From assembly GCF_040372045.1 (NCBI RefSeq), contig NZ_BAABWH010000003.1: 64,000 bases of DNA; one strand, written 5' to 3'. Under the pieces are notes generated by a model, which worked only from the letters and a program-made list of their open reading frames with translations, did no database searches and had not been told where the DNA came from. The translations under genes were made by a program, and so were the position numbers. Of this stretch, positions 9,608-18,620 are shown one piece after another; position 1 is the first letter of the stretch, and the number at the start of each line of letters is the position of its first letter. This DNA comes from Thalassolituus sp006212115. GTDB taxonomy: Bacteria > Pseudomonadota > Gammaproteobacteria > Pseudomonadales > Oceanobacteraceae.

Positions 9608-10668
9608 CCCAGCTTGATCGTTATGTCGGCAAAAGTGTTCTGCTGGCGACTCTGGTGGTGATTCTGGTCATCGTCGGACTGGATGCCATCTTTACCCTTG
9701 TCGATGAATTAGATCAATTAAAAGGGGCATACGGCTTTGTCGAAGCGCTGCAGTTTATGCTGCTGCGATTACCACGCCGAGCCTATGAATACATGCCAAT
9801 GGCCTGTCTGATCGGGTGTCTGGCAGGGCTAGGGAGTCTTGCAGCAAGCAGTGAACTGACGGTCATGCGGGCTGCGGGCTTATCGGTCACACGCATTATT
9901 TTTGCGGTAATTAAGCCAGTTGCTGTGCTGATGGTACTGAGCATGGCAATGGCGGAATACGCGATACCGACACTTGAGCGGATTGCGCAGTCGCAGAAAG
10001 CGGTTGAGCAGGGCAAAGGAGAGCTTCTCTCTAATAAAGGCAAAGGGTATTGGCACCGGGAAGGTGACCAGTTTATGCGTTTCAGGGCGGTAGAGCCCAA
10101 CGGTGTTCTGCACGGTATTACTGTTTACTATTTCACGCCGGAGAAAGAGCTGTATCGTGTGATGCGCGCCGAGCGAGCGATTTTCCAGCGCAGTCACTGG
10201 CAGCTGCAAAATGTACACGATCAGCAGATCTCTGAAGAGCGCAGCAATCTCTCACGGTACAGCTCTTTTCGCTGGGAGTCGGGTCTGACCCCTGAAAGCT
10301 TAAGCGTGGTCATGATTGAGCCTCGTGATATGTCCATTTCGAATCTCTTTGGCTACGCACAATACCTCGAAGAGCAGGACCTGAACGCTGACAACTATCT
10401 GCTGTCCTTCTGGAAAAAGGTAACTCAGCCGCTGAGCACCTTTGCGCTGGTGCTGTTGGGGGCCGCATTTATTTTTGGTCCTCTGCGTCAGGTGACAGCG
10501 GGTTCTCGTATCTTCTCGGGAATTTTGGTTGGTCTCGTGTACAAGTATCTCGAGGAGATGCTCGCGCCTGCGAGCATCGTTTTGGGTTTTGCCCCTATCA
10601 TGGCAAGCATCATCCCGATCTTTTTAAGTGCTGTAATAGGCCTGTATTTACTCCGCCGTAGCGGGTGA
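9604..10668 (+). CDS. lptG: LPS export ABC transporter permease LptG
   Basis: A 354-residue partner of LptF in the LptB2FG lipopolysaccharide extractor. LDRYVGKSVL near the N-terminus, SELTVMRAAG, and SFIFGPLR-type residues near the C-terminus (here AFIFGPLRQV) fit LptG. An open frame extends 30 codons upstream, but the ATG at 9604 overlaps the lptF stop as ATGA and restores the family N-terminus. Translation is probably coupled to lptF. Confidence 0.95.
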   Translation: MTQLDRYVGKSVLLATLVVILVIVGLDAIFTLVDELDQLKGAYGFVEALQFMLLRLPRRAYEYMPMACLIGCLAGLGSLAASSELTVMRAAGLSVTRIIFAVIKPVAVLMVLSMAMAEYAIPTLERIAQSQKAVEQGKGELLSNKGKGYWHREGDQFMRFRAVEPNGVLHGITVYYFTPEKELYRVMRAERAIFQRSHWQLQNVHDQQISEERSNLSRYSSFRWESGLTPESLSVVMIEPRDMSISNLFGYAQYLEEQDLNADNYLLSFWKKVTQPLSTFALVLLGAAFIFGPLRQVTAGSRIFSGILVGLVYKYLEEMLAPASIVLGFAPIMASIIPIFLSAVIGLYLLRRSG

Positions 10669-10697
10669 ATGTGACCGGGCCGTCAGAGGAGTAACCT

Positions 10698-11336
10698 ATG
10701 GTCGACTTGTTTGATATCCGTCGTGAATACACAGCTGGGCGTCTCGATGAGACGACCGCAGCAGATAATCCTATGACGCAGTTTCATGCGTGGTTTGAAG
10801 AGCAGAAAGCCGCGCAGCCTGACGAGCCAACCATGATGACAGTGGCTTCAAGTGACGCCAACGGACAGCCGTGGCAGCGTATCCTGTTGCTGAAGAGCTA
10901 CGATGAGAGTGGCTTTGTGTTTTTCACTAACTACACCAGTAATAAGGCCCGTCACTTCGAGGATAACCCCAAGGCTGCGCTGCACTTTGCCTGGTTGGCT
11001 CAGGAGCGCCAGGCCATGGTGCAGGGAACGGTCTCTAAAATATCGAGAGAAGAGACCGAGGCCTATTTCCATTCGCGTCCAAGAGAAAGCCAGCTCGGTG
11101 CATGGGCGTCAGACCAGAGCTCACCGCTGAGTAATCGTGCCGAACTGGAGGCTCGATTTGCCAAGCTGGCTGGAGAGTACGAGGGAGCTGACATTCCGGT
11201 GCCGGATCACTGGGGAGGCTATCGCCTTACGCCAGAGCGATTCGAGTTCTGGCAGGGGGGAGAAGCACGCCTTCATGATCGTCTTGAATACACGCGTGAC
11301 GGTCAGCATTGGTTAAAACAACGCCTTAATCCATAA
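10698..11336 (+). CDS. pdxH: Pyridoxamine 5'-phosphate oxidase
   Basis: A 212-residue FMN enzyme that oxidises pyridoxine or pyridoxamine 5'-phosphate to pyridoxal 5'-phosphate, the last step of B6 synthesis and salvage. Family segments include RILLLKSYDESGFVFFTNY, the SRPRESQLGAWAS motif and the C-terminal WQGGEARLHDRL. The ATG follows AGAGGAG. It lies 29 bp after lptG and may be read through from that operon. Confidence 0.95.
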   Translation: MVDLFDIRREYTAGRLDETTAADNPMTQFHAWFEEQKAAQPDEPTMMTVASSDANGQPWQRILLLKSYDESGFVFFTNYTSNKARHFEDNPKAALHFAWLAQERQAMVQGTVSKISREETEAYFHSRPRESQLGAWASDQSSPLSNRAELEARFAKLAGEYEGADIPVPDHWGGYRLTPERFEFWQGGEARLHDRLEYTRDGQHWLKQRLNP

Positions 11337-11363
11337 CCCGTAATTTACCATTCAATATCTGAC

Positions 11364-12293
11364 TCAGAGTCGGCGCATCAGGTCCCGGCTTTGAGTGACA
11401 TAATGACCACCAAACAACACAGCGTGATTCAGCAGATGGAAGAGCTGATAAACGTTCCGTCTTTCGTCATAGCTCTCGTCTATATCTCGCACTGAGCGAT
11501 ACGCTGCATAAAAACTACCGGGAAAGCGACCAAACAGCTCTGTCATTGCCAGATCACTTTCTGCGTCACCGAAGAAGCACGCTGGGTCATAGATAACAGG
11601 CTTAGAGCCTTCTCTGTCTGGGATAAAGCCAATATTACCAGACCATAGGTCACCGTGAACCAGCGACGGTTCCGGTTGATGAGCAGACAGTAGATGGAAA
11701 CATGCTTTCAAGGCGCGATCGCTACCTGTCAGGTGATCCCCTTTATCGGCCAGTGTGCGTAGTAGTGGTTCCAGTCGTTGTCCGATAAAGAAATCATCCC
11801 AATCTGCAGACCAGCGATTATCAAGCGCTGTCGGCCCGCAGAAAGTCGTTTTGTTGTACCCGTAGCCATGATCACTGGTGTGCGAATGCATGAGCGCTAA
11901 TTGCTTACCGGCTTCCTGCCAGTCGCCATGAACGGCAAGCGGCAAGTGCGACAGCAGAATGTAACCAAAACCATCTACTTGCCCTGCAGCGTAAGGAACA
12001 GCAGTACGAATGGTTTGTGTACGCGCAATCTCCAGAAGGCCCGATATCTCTGCCTGGAATTGATCCAGTACCCGTTCGGATTCTGGCTGCATTTTCAGAA
12101 AGAAATCACCGGCCTCAGTATGAATCACAAATTGCTGCTGTTCGCTGTTACTCAGGTGCTGGCTGTAGCTGAGTACATCGCAAGCACCAATGGGCAGTTT
12201 ACGTTGATCAATGGCATCTGCGAGTACACGTGTGATCGTATATTCGGGATTGGTTCTGTGCGCTAAATGCTGGGCTGGCATAGGTTTCACCAT
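11364..12293 (-). CDS. Fructosamine/ketosamine-3-kinase family protein
   Basis: A 309-residue protein of the fructosamine kinase family (E. coli YniA type), with a protein-kinase-like fold. It has the catalytic loop LVHGDLWSGNIGF and the metal-binding YDPACFFGDAESDLAM; the latter corresponds to the kinase DFG region. Family members phosphorylate sugar adducts on amines so that they break down (deglycation); the bacterial substrate is not known. It is convergent with pdxH, with only 27 bp between them. Confidence 0.85.
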   Translation of the reverse strand: MVKPMPAQHLAHRTNPEYTITRVLADAIDQRKLPIGACDVLSYSQHLSNSEQQQFVIHTEAGDFFLKMQPESERVLDQFQAEISGLLEIARTQTIRTAVPYAAGQVDGFGYILLSHLPLAVHGDWQEAGKQLALMHSHTSDHGYGYNKTTFCGPTALDNRWSADWDDFFIGQRLEPLLRTLADKGDHLTGSDRALKACFHLLSAHQPEPSLVHGDLWSGNIGFIPDREGSKPVIYDPACFFGDAESDLAMTELFGRFPGSFYAAYRSVRDIDESYDERRNVYQLFHLLNHAVLFGGHYVTQSRDLMRRL

Positions 12294-12463
12294 AAATTGA
12301 ACATTTGATCAGTTTAGTTTTTCTTATAAATGAAAATGATGATCAGTTCTCAGAATAGCGTAACTCCGGTTAACGCGTGTTAGGAATTGTCTCTGTAGTG
12401 CAACCGTGCACATCTGCGGAGCGTCTGGTATGGTCTGCCAAATACTCAGATTCAAGGATGAAT

Positions 12464-12841
12464 ATGAATACAACTATTGAGAGTGGACGTCGTGTCTGCA
12501 GCCATAAGCGCTCTGTAAGATTACCCTCGGGCTTTCTCTATACCGCGTTGGTTGCTTCAGTACTGTTCTTGCCACTGGCTGCTCACAGCGCTGCTGAGGG
12601 GATGGAGCTTCCCAATTTTGAGCCAAAGATTACCTGGAAGGTCTCGTCGGGAAAGTTGACCAAGGTCTGTCACAACTACAGTGAAGGTGACTGGCGTTTT
12701 CGTCATTGTCGAAGAAAAGCGCAGAGTCTGTTTCGTGATAAATGTCGCGAGTATACAAAGCAGATGCGCAAGAGCAGTGGCGAGCAACGCAGCAAAGCAC
12801 GTAGGCAGAAGAAGATATTTTGTGCGACGTTCAGGCCCTGA
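12464..12841 (+). CDS. Small secreted Cys-containing protein, unknown function
   Basis: Not recognised. The frame opens earlier, but ATG 12464 has AAGGA at a good distance; the nearby ATG 12458 is too close to it. The product is about 125 residues, with an extended basic N-terminus, a hydrophobic core and a likely signal-peptidase site near AAHSA. The mature part is very basic and has four cysteines (KVCHN, FRHCRRK, RDKCREY and FCATF), suggesting two disulfides in the periplasm. Confidence 0.6.
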   Translation: MNTTIESGRRVCSHKRSVRLPSGFLYTALVASVLFLPLAAHSAAEGMELPNFEPKITWKVSSGKLTKVCHNYSEGDWRFRHCRRKAQSLFRDKCREYTKQMRKSSGEQRSKARRQKKIFCATFRP

Positions 12842-12884
12842 TATCAACAGACTCTTATAACAACAGGTCTAGATAAGGCAGGGC

Positions 12885-12920
12885 AAAAAAAAGCCCCGAG
12901 GTATGTGATACCTCAGGGCT
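12885..12920 (-). terminator. Rho-independent terminator after tRNA-Met
   Basis: Read on the minus strand, a 13-bp stem (AGCCCTGAGGTAT with its partner, one G-U pair) and a 3-nt loop are followed by eight Ts. It lies 11 bp beyond the tRNA 3' end. Confidence 0.85.
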
Positions 12921-12931
12921 TTAAGAATTCG

Positions 12932-13008
12932 TGGTAGCTATGACTGGACTTGAACCAGTGACCCCAGCATTATGAATGCTGTGCTCTAACCAGCTGAGCT
13001 ACATAGCC
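12932..13008 (-). tRNA. tRNA-Met (CAT), elongator type
   Basis: A 77-nt cloverleaf with encoded CCA. The acceptor GGCTATG pairs with CATAGCT, including a first-position G-U. The anticodon loop TTCATAA gives CAT, and the T-loop is TTCAAGT. The sequence resembles E. coli elongator tRNA-Met rather than the initiator, which would have a mismatched first pair and three G-C pairs in the anticodon stem. Confidence 0.93.
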
Positions 13009-13118
13009 ACTTCAAACTTCCTTGGTCGCGTGTGCGTCTCAAGTGGCGCGTATTATGCCACTATCTCGAACGCTGTCAACAGTTTTTCATGATGAATTTC
13101 AACGGCTTACGTTCAGGC

Positions 13119-13153
13119 ATAAGAAACCCGGCGATCCTTGCGGAAGCCGGGTT
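13119..13153 (-). terminator. Probable terminator of cysDN
   Basis: An 8-bp stem AACCCGGC/GCCGGGTT (13125-13132 with 13146-13153) with a 13-nt loop, followed on the minus strand by TCTTA. It lies 44 bp past the cysN stop. The short T-tract lowers confidence. Confidence 0.5.
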
Positions 13154-13196
13154 AATTTGATCGTGCGATCTGAAACTCAGACCGCGATCATGGGCA

Positions 13197-14807
13197 TCAG
13201 ATGATGCCTTGTTCCTGCAGATCTGCGATCAGGTTGTCGAGTGATTCCTGATCGGCGGCGAGGCTGATGTCTGCTCCGTCCGCACCACCTGCAACCAGTG
13301 CCACAATACCATTGGCTTTCAGTACCTGAGCCGTCTCTGCAGTTGCGATACCAGATACTCGTCCCATTTCGTACAGACGACGATCCAGTGCGTTGACGAT
13401 GTCTTCCGCATTCGCTGCGTTAACCGCTACGATGGCTGGCTTCTGATTAAAGCGACGTGCTTTTTCATCTGCCGAGACTGGTGCGGTGTTACTGCCGTCC
13501 GCTGCTGCTGCGCCAACGATCATACCTGCACCGATCGTAACGTTCGTCAGTCGATCGATGATAATGAAGGCGCCGGTACCCGCAATCTTGCTGTAGGTAT
13601 CGAATGGGATGGCTTTGTCGAGGGATACCTCTACCAAAGCGATTTCATTCAGGCCGACTTGCTCTGCAGCGCTGTGTTCCAGCGTGTTTACATCAATCAG
13701 GTGATGGATCTGAGTGAATGTGCCCGCCGTCGCACTGGATGCGAATTTCAGGTCGTATGGCTTACCGGGCACCATGGCACCTTCAGTCATCCAGACGATG
13801 TTCGCGTTCAGTTTGCTTCCTACTTCAGGCAGATCATCTGCTTTAACGATGACATCGCCACGACTGATGTCGATTTCATCTTCCAGAGTCAGAGTGACGG
13901 CTTGACCAACGAAGGCTTCATCGAGGTTGCCGTCGTAGGTAACGATGCTTTCAACTTTAGAGGTCTTCTGAGAAGGCAGGGCCATGATGGTCTCGCCCGG
14001 CTTAATAGTGCCGGCAGCGACCGTGCCACAGAAACCACGGAAGTCGAGGTTAGGGCGGTTAACGTACTGAACCGGAAGACGGAAGTTCTCAAGATTCTTG
14101 TCTTCGTCGATTTCAACGGTTTCCAGAATCTCCATCAGAGTCTGGCCTTTGAACCAGGCTGAACGCTCAGAGCGGTCAACTACGTTGTCACCGTCGAGTG
14201 CGGACATTGGTACAAAGCGGATGTCGTCGAGATTCAGCTTTTGGGCGAACTCAAGGTAATCTTCGCGGATTTCATTGAAGCGTTCTTCGCTGAAGTCCAG
14301 TAGATCCATCTTGTTGACGGCAACCACCACGTGCTTGATACCCAGCAGTGACGCAATAAAGCTGTGACGCTTGGTCTGGGTCTGTACGCCGTAACGGGCG
14401 TCAATCAGGATGATAGCCAGATCACAGGTCGATGCGCCTGTCGCCATGTTACGGGTGTACTGTTCGTGCCCCGGTGTGTCAGCAATGATGAACTTACGTT
14501 TCGCCGTAGAGAAATAGCGATACGCAACATCAATGGTGATACCTTGTTCGCGCTCAGCCGCAAGGCCATCAACCAGCAGTGCCAGGTCGATTTTTTCGCC
14601 GGTAGTACCGGACTTAGCGCTGTCTTTTTCGATTGCCGCCAGTTGATCTTCATAGATCATTTTGGAGTCATGCAGCAGGCGACCAATCAGGGTCGATTTA
14701 CCGTCATCTACGTTACCGCAGGTCAGGAAGCGCAACATTTGCTTGTTTTCGTGTTGCTTCAGGTACTCAAGGATATCGGAAGCAATCAGATCAGATTGGT
14801 GTGACAT
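13197..14807 (-). CDS. cysN: Sulfate adenylyltransferase subunit 1 (GTPase) with degenerate C-terminal extension
   Basis: A 536-residue large subunit of ATP sulfurylase. It couples GTP hydrolysis to formation of adenosine 5'-phosphosulfate by CysD in sulfate assimilation. G1 is GNVDDGKST, G3 is DTPGHEQYTRN and G4 is NKMD; elongation-factor-like beta-barrels follow. E. coli CysN is about 475 residues. The extra 90 residues (about 447-536) look like a shortened APS kinase (CysC): QKPAIV, then NALDRRLYEMGR, then KANGIVALV, then QEQGII. The P-loop GLSGSGKS is absent. APS kinase activity must come from elsewhere (inference). It overlaps the cysD stop as TAATG. Confidence 0.93.
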   Translation of the reverse strand: MSHQSDLIASDILEYLKQHENKQMLRFLTCGNVDDGKSTLIGRLLHDSKMIYEDQLAAIEKDSAKSGTTGEKIDLALLVDGLAAEREQGITIDVAYRYFSTAKRKFIIADTPGHEQYTRNMATGASTCDLAIILIDARYGVQTQTKRHSFIASLLGIKHVVVAVNKMDLLDFSEERFNEIREDYLEFAQKLNLDDIRFVPMSALDGDNVVDRSERSAWFKGQTLMEILETVEIDEDKNLENFRLPVQYVNRPNLDFRGFCGTVAAGTIKPGETIMALPSQKTSKVESIVTYDGNLDEAFVGQAVTLTLEDEIDISRGDVIVKADDLPEVGSKLNANIVWMTEGAMVPGKPYDLKFASSATAGTFTQIHHLIDVNTLEHSAAEQVGLNEIALVEVSLDKAIPFDTYSKIAGTGAFIIIDRLTNVTIGAGMIVGAAAADGSNTAPVSADEKARRFNQKPAIVAVNAANAEDIVNALDRRLYEMGRVSGIATAETAQVLKANGIVALVAGGADGADISLAADQESLDNLIADLQEQGII

Positions 14808-15715
14808 TAGAAGTACCCCTCCTGTTTTTTCTTCTCCATCGAACCCGATGAATCGTGGTCAATGGCGCGGCCCTGACGCTCAGATGTCGTGGTCAGCAGC
14901 ATTTCCTGAATGATTTCTGGCAGAGTAGCCGCTTCGGACTCAACCGCACCAGTCAGTGGGTAGCAACCCAGAGTACGGAAACGTACCGATTTCATTTCAG
15001 GTACTTCGCCTTCTTCCAGTGGCATACGTTCATCATCAACCATGATGAGCATGCCATCGCGCTCAACGACTGGGCGCTTGTCAGCAAAGTAGAGTGGAAC
15101 CAGTGGAATATCTTCCAGATAGATGTACTGCCAGATGTCCAGCTCGGTCCAGTTAGACAGTGGGAAAACACGAATGCTCTCGCCTTTGTTTACTTTACCG
15201 TTGTAGATGTTCCACAGCTCTGGGCGCTGGTTTTTTGGGTCCCAGCGGTGTTTGCTGTCGCGGAAGGAGTAAACGCGCTCTTTGGCACGTGACTTTTCTT
15301 CGTCACGACGGGCACCACCGAAGGCGGCATCAAACTGATACTTATCGAGAGCTTGTTTCAGAGCCTGGGTCTTCATCACGTCAGTGTGCTTTGACGAACC
15401 GTGAGTGAACGGACCGATACCTTGAGCAACACCTTCTTGGTTGGTGTGAACGATCAGGTCCATACCAATCTCTTCCGCCATCTTGTCGCGGAACTTGATC
15501 ATTTCTTTGAACTTCCACGTCGTATCAACGTGCATCAGTGGAAATGGAGGCTTACCTGGGTAAAACGCTTTACGAGCGAGGTGCAGCATCACCGCAGAGT
15601 CTTTACCGATAGAGTAAAGCATTACGGGATTATCGAATTCAGCAGCTACTTCGCGGATGATGTGCATGCTCTCCGCTTCGAGCTGTTTCAGATGGGTCAG
15701 ATTGTAGTCGGTCAT
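14807..15715 (-). CDS. cysD: Sulfate adenylyltransferase subunit 2
   Basis: A 302-residue catalytic subunit of ATP sulfurylase, an adenine-nucleotide alpha-hydrolase fold that makes APS from sulfate and ATP together with CysN. The PP-loop motif SIGKDSAVM is visible, as is the family block FDAAFGGARRDEEKSRAKER. The length matches E. coli CysD (302). It is the first gene of cysD-cysN; its TAA stop shares one base with the cysN ATG, so translation is probably coupled. Confidence 0.96.
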   Translation of the reverse strand: MTDYNLTHLKQLEAESMHIIREVAAEFDNPVMLYSIGKDSAVMLHLARKAFYPGKPPFPLMHVDTTWKFKEMIKFRDKMAEEIGMDLIVHTNQEGVAQGIGPFTHGSSKHTDVMKTQALKQALDKYQFDAAFGGARRDEEKSRAKERVYSFRDSKHRWDPKNQRPELWNIYNGKVNKGESIRVFPLSNWTELDIWQYIYLEDIPLVPLYFADKRPVVERDGMLIMVDDERMPLEEGEVPEMKSVRFRTLGCYPLTGAVESEAATLPEIIQEMLLTTTSERQGRAIDHDSSGSMEKKKQEGYF

Positions 15716-15870
15716 GGTTGGCCTGTTAGCTCTCTGAAAGGTATAAAACCGGCAAAATAAATTTGACGCAAATATACCAAGTGATGCGGTATATAAAAAG
15801 GCGCTATTGATAACGAATTGCTATAAGAATATGGTGTTCTCTTCTCTATTTACCTACCCGGAGTGACGTC

Positions 15871-16503
15871 ATGCCTGAAGAGATTTGTATGCAGATACAG
15901 GGCCCGGCAGGACTGCTTGATGCACGAGTGTCAAAGCAGGAGGCCACATCGACAGGTTTTCTGATGTGTCACCCGCATCCATTGTTCTCAGGCACCATGG
16001 ACAATAAGGTTGTCACAACGGCGATCCGGGCAGCATCACAACTGGGGTTGAACACGCTTCGCTTCAATTTCCGCGGTGTCGGTGACAGTGAGGGGGAGCA
16101 CGATCACGGAGTGGGCGAACAGGATGATGTGGCGGCGGCCATTGATTTTGCGCGCGGTACGCTTGGTTGGGATCGCGTCATACTCGGTGGCTTTTCCTTT
16201 GGTGCAGGCATGGCGTGTTTGCAGGCTTGTAAACGACCAGATCGGATTCAAGGGCTATTTCTTATTGCGCCAGCTGTTCATCATTTCGATGCTCCCACAA
16301 CGTTGCCGCCTGACTTCGACACCTGGGTGCTAATGGGTGATGAAGATGAAGTCGTGCCATTTGACGAGGTCGACCAATGGACACAGCTTCTGGTTCCACA
16401 ACCCCATTGGCTGGTCTTTGAGGGCGCTGGACACTTCTTTCACGGTCGCGTCACCGATCTGAAGAAAACCCTGTTGGCTGAACTGGCAACACTGGACCTG
16501 TAA
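15871..16503 (+). CDS. Alpha/beta hydrolase (COG2945-like)
   Basis: A 210-residue single-domain alpha/beta hydrolase with the nucleophile elbow GGFSFGAG, an N-terminal HPHPLFSGTMDNKVV block typical of the COG2945 group, an acid near GDEDEVVP and a late His in GAGHFFHG. No signal peptide, so it should be cytosolic; the substrate is unknown. It is divergent from cysD. The neighbourhood cysDN / hydrolase / zapE is also seen in Pseudomonas relatives (recalled). Confidence 0.85.
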   Translation: MPEEICMQIQGPAGLLDARVSKQEATSTGFLMCHPHPLFSGTMDNKVVTTAIRAASQLGLNTLRFNFRGVGDSEGEHDHGVGEQDDVAAAIDFARGTLGWDRVILGGFSFGAGMACLQACKRPDRIQGLFLIAPAVHHFDAPTTLPPDFDTWVLMGDEDEVVPFDEVDQWTQLLVPQPHWLVFEGAGHFFHGRVTDLKKTLLAELATLDL

Positions 16504-16580
16504 TGCCGGTCACAGTGGTTGGCACTTTTATGGCCTTGGCGTAAAATTCGCGCTCCAAAATTCCGTAATGGAGAGAGTCT

Positions 16581-17696
16581 GTGTCTACCCCGTGGGAACT
16601 GTACCAAGCCGATTTACTGCGAGATGATTTTTCTTATGATCCCGCGCAGGAGATGGCCGTTAAGCATCTGCAGCGACTGTATGACGACCTGGTTGCAGCC
16701 GAGCAACGTCGTGCGAAACGTGGTGTTCTGGGGAAGCTCAGCAAGAAACTCAGTCGCGCGAAGGTAGAGCCGGAGCAGGGTATCTACTTCTGGGGTGGTG
16801 TCGGACGGGGCAAAACCTACCTCGTGGATACCTTTTACGATGCGCTGCCATTTGAGCGGAAGATGCGCACCCACTTCCACCGTTTTATGCAGCGCGTCCA
16901 TGGGGATCTGACAAAGCTGGCGGGCTCGAAGAACCCTCTCACCGTTGTTGCTGATCAGATCGCACTCGAGGCTCGTGTTATCTGTTTCGACGAGTTTTTC
17001 GTGTCTGATATTGGTGATGCCATGATCCTGGCTGGCCTGATGCAGGAGCTATTCGACCGTGGTGTGACGTTGGTCGCGACCTCTAACATCGTTCCGGATG
17101 GTTTGTATAAAGACGGTTTGCAACGAGATCGCTTCATTCCGGCCATCAAGCTGCTTAATCAGTTCACTGAAGTGGTGAATGTGGATAGTGGTGTTGATTA
17201 CCGGCTTCGCACGTTAGAACAGGCAGAGCTTTATCACCACCCTCTGGATAAGGGCGCTACTGCCAGCCTTGAGAAGAGTTTTCAGGGGCTGATTCCAGAC
17301 GCAAGACACGTCGAGGCCAATGCTAAAGTAGAGATTCTTGGCCGCCAGATCCCTGCTAAAGCGGTATGTGATGACATTGCCTGGTTCGATTTTTACGCTT
17401 TGTGCGACGGTCCGCGCTCTCAGAATGATTACATCGAACTTGGTAAGCTTTTCCACGCCGTCATCGTTTCTGATGTGCCTGTGATGGGGTCAAAGAATGA
17501 TGATCTTGCACGTCGCTTTATCAATCTGATTGACGAATTCTACGATCGTGGTGTGAAGGTGATTATGTCAGCCGACGCCGCCATCCCTGATATATACGAG
17601 ACGGGCAAGCTAGAATTCGAATTCCAGCGCACGACTTCACGTATGCTGGAAATGCAGTCTCACGATTATCTCGCCCGTGAGCACCGCCCGGAATAA
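16581..17696 (+). CDS. zapE: Cell division ATPase ZapE (AFG1-like)
   Basis: A 371-residue AAA-type ATPase. ZapE associates with the Z-ring and is important under oxygen limitation in E. coli. Walker A is GGVGRGKTYLVDTF and Walker B is VICFDEFFVSD. The FHRFM segment and C-terminal SRMLEMQS are typical of the family. The start is GTG 16581, preceded by GGAGAGA and giving the family N-terminus STPWELYQ. Confidence 0.94.
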   Translation: MSTPWELYQADLLRDDFSYDPAQEMAVKHLQRLYDDLVAAEQRRAKRGVLGKLSKKLSRAKVEPEQGIYFWGGVGRGKTYLVDTFYDALPFERKMRTHFHRFMQRVHGDLTKLAGSKNPLTVVADQIALEARVICFDEFFVSDIGDAMILAGLMQELFDRGVTLVATSNIVPDGLYKDGLQRDRFIPAIKLLNQFTEVVNVDSGVDYRLRTLEQAELYHHPLDKGATASLEKSFQGLIPDARHVEANAKVEILGRQIPAKAVCDDIAWFDFYALCDGPRSQNDYIELGKLFHAVIVSDVPVMGSKNDDLARRFINLIDEFYDRGVKVIMSADAAIPDIYETGKLEFEFQRTTSRMLEMQSHDYLAREHRPE

Positions 17697-17713
17697 TCCG
17701 GGCGCGTTTTCCT
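17685..17713 (+). terminator. Intrinsic terminator overlapping the zapE stop
   Basis: An 8-bp G+C-rich stem CGCCCGGA/TCCGGGCG with loop ATAA that contains the zapE stop codon, followed by CGTTTTCCTTT. Confidence 0.7.
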
Positions 17714-17762
17714 TTGCTGTTTCCGCGGTCGCCTGATCGCGGACAGGTTTTACACTGTTGCC

Positions 17763-18593
17763 TTACGGTTTCAGTGCGGCCAGGCCGAATTTCTTGCTCA
17801 GAATCTTATCGACTGTTGCAGTAGGCAACCAGCGCTTGAGAAATGGCAGCGCCCGGCTACCGTTGCCGATGCGAATCTCGGCCTTGTTGCTGGTCGATAT
17901 CCGCTCCAGCATTTCCTGAGCGAAATCTTCTGCTGTCGTCGGGTTTTGCTGCGATGCGACAGCTCGTTCCCGGATCTTTGCTTCTAACGGTTTGAACATG
18001 GATTTATCCGCCAGCAGGTTCTCGACTCCGGCGAGAGAGTTGTCTCCAAAGCTCGACTGAATCGCTCCCGGCTGAACGGTAATCACATCAATCGAAAAAG
18101 GCTTGAGCTCCATTCTCATTGCATCGGATAGCGCATGCACTGCAGCTTTTGTCGCACAGTAGGCTCCGGAGAATGGTGTGGTCAGAATGCCTGATACAGA
18201 GCCAATATTCACAACCTGCGCCCGACTCGATTTTCGCAATAGCGGCAATGCTGCACGGGTCACTGAAACCGGTGCGAAGACATTAGTCTCAAATTGCTTC
18301 AATAGTGCTTGTCTGTCGAGCTCAGTCACGGGGCCCATAGCGGCGTAACCGGCATTGTTAATCAGCAAGTCAATCGATGTGAGTGATTTTTCGAGGCTGG
18401 AGAACAGCTGCTCGATGGCGTCGTCATCGTTGACATCGAGCGCGCGGCAAATGGCCTTGTCACTGTCGAGATAATTCAGTGAATCCAGGTTCCGTGCTGT
18501 GGCAACGACAGTGTCGCCGCGTGCAAAACAGGCCTCGGCGAGTGCGCGACCTATGCCGCTTGAGCAACCAGTTATCAATACGTTCATAGTCAT
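17763..18593 (-). CDS. Short-chain dehydrogenase/reductase
   Basis: A 276-residue classical SDR oxidoreductase. The cofactor motif is TGCSSGIG, the NNAG motif is present, the catalytic Ser lies in NIGSVSG and the Tyr/Lys pair in YCATK. The substrate cannot be told from sequence. It lies 27 bp downstream of the TlpA-like gene on the same strand, so the two probably form an operon. Its 3' end converges on zapE. Confidence 0.88.
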   Translation of the reverse strand: MTMNVLITGCSSGIGRALAEACFARGDTVVATARNLDSLNYLDSDKAICRALDVNDDDAIEQLFSSLEKSLTSIDLLINNAGYAAMGPVTELDRQALLKQFETNVFAPVSVTRAALPLLRKSSRAQVVNIGSVSGILTTPFSGAYCATKAAVHALSDAMRMELKPFSIDVITVQPGAIQSSFGDNSLAGVENLLADKSMFKPLEAKIRERAVASQQNPTTAEDFAQEMLERISTSNKAEIRIGNGSRALPFLKRWLPTATVDKILSKKFGLAALKP

Positions 18594-18620
18594 TCTTTAT
18601 TCGAGTGGTTGGCGTGCTGT

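Noticed and set aside
13197..14807. Bifunctional CysNC
   Set aside because: The C-terminal extension lacks the kinase P-loop and is only about 90 residues long.
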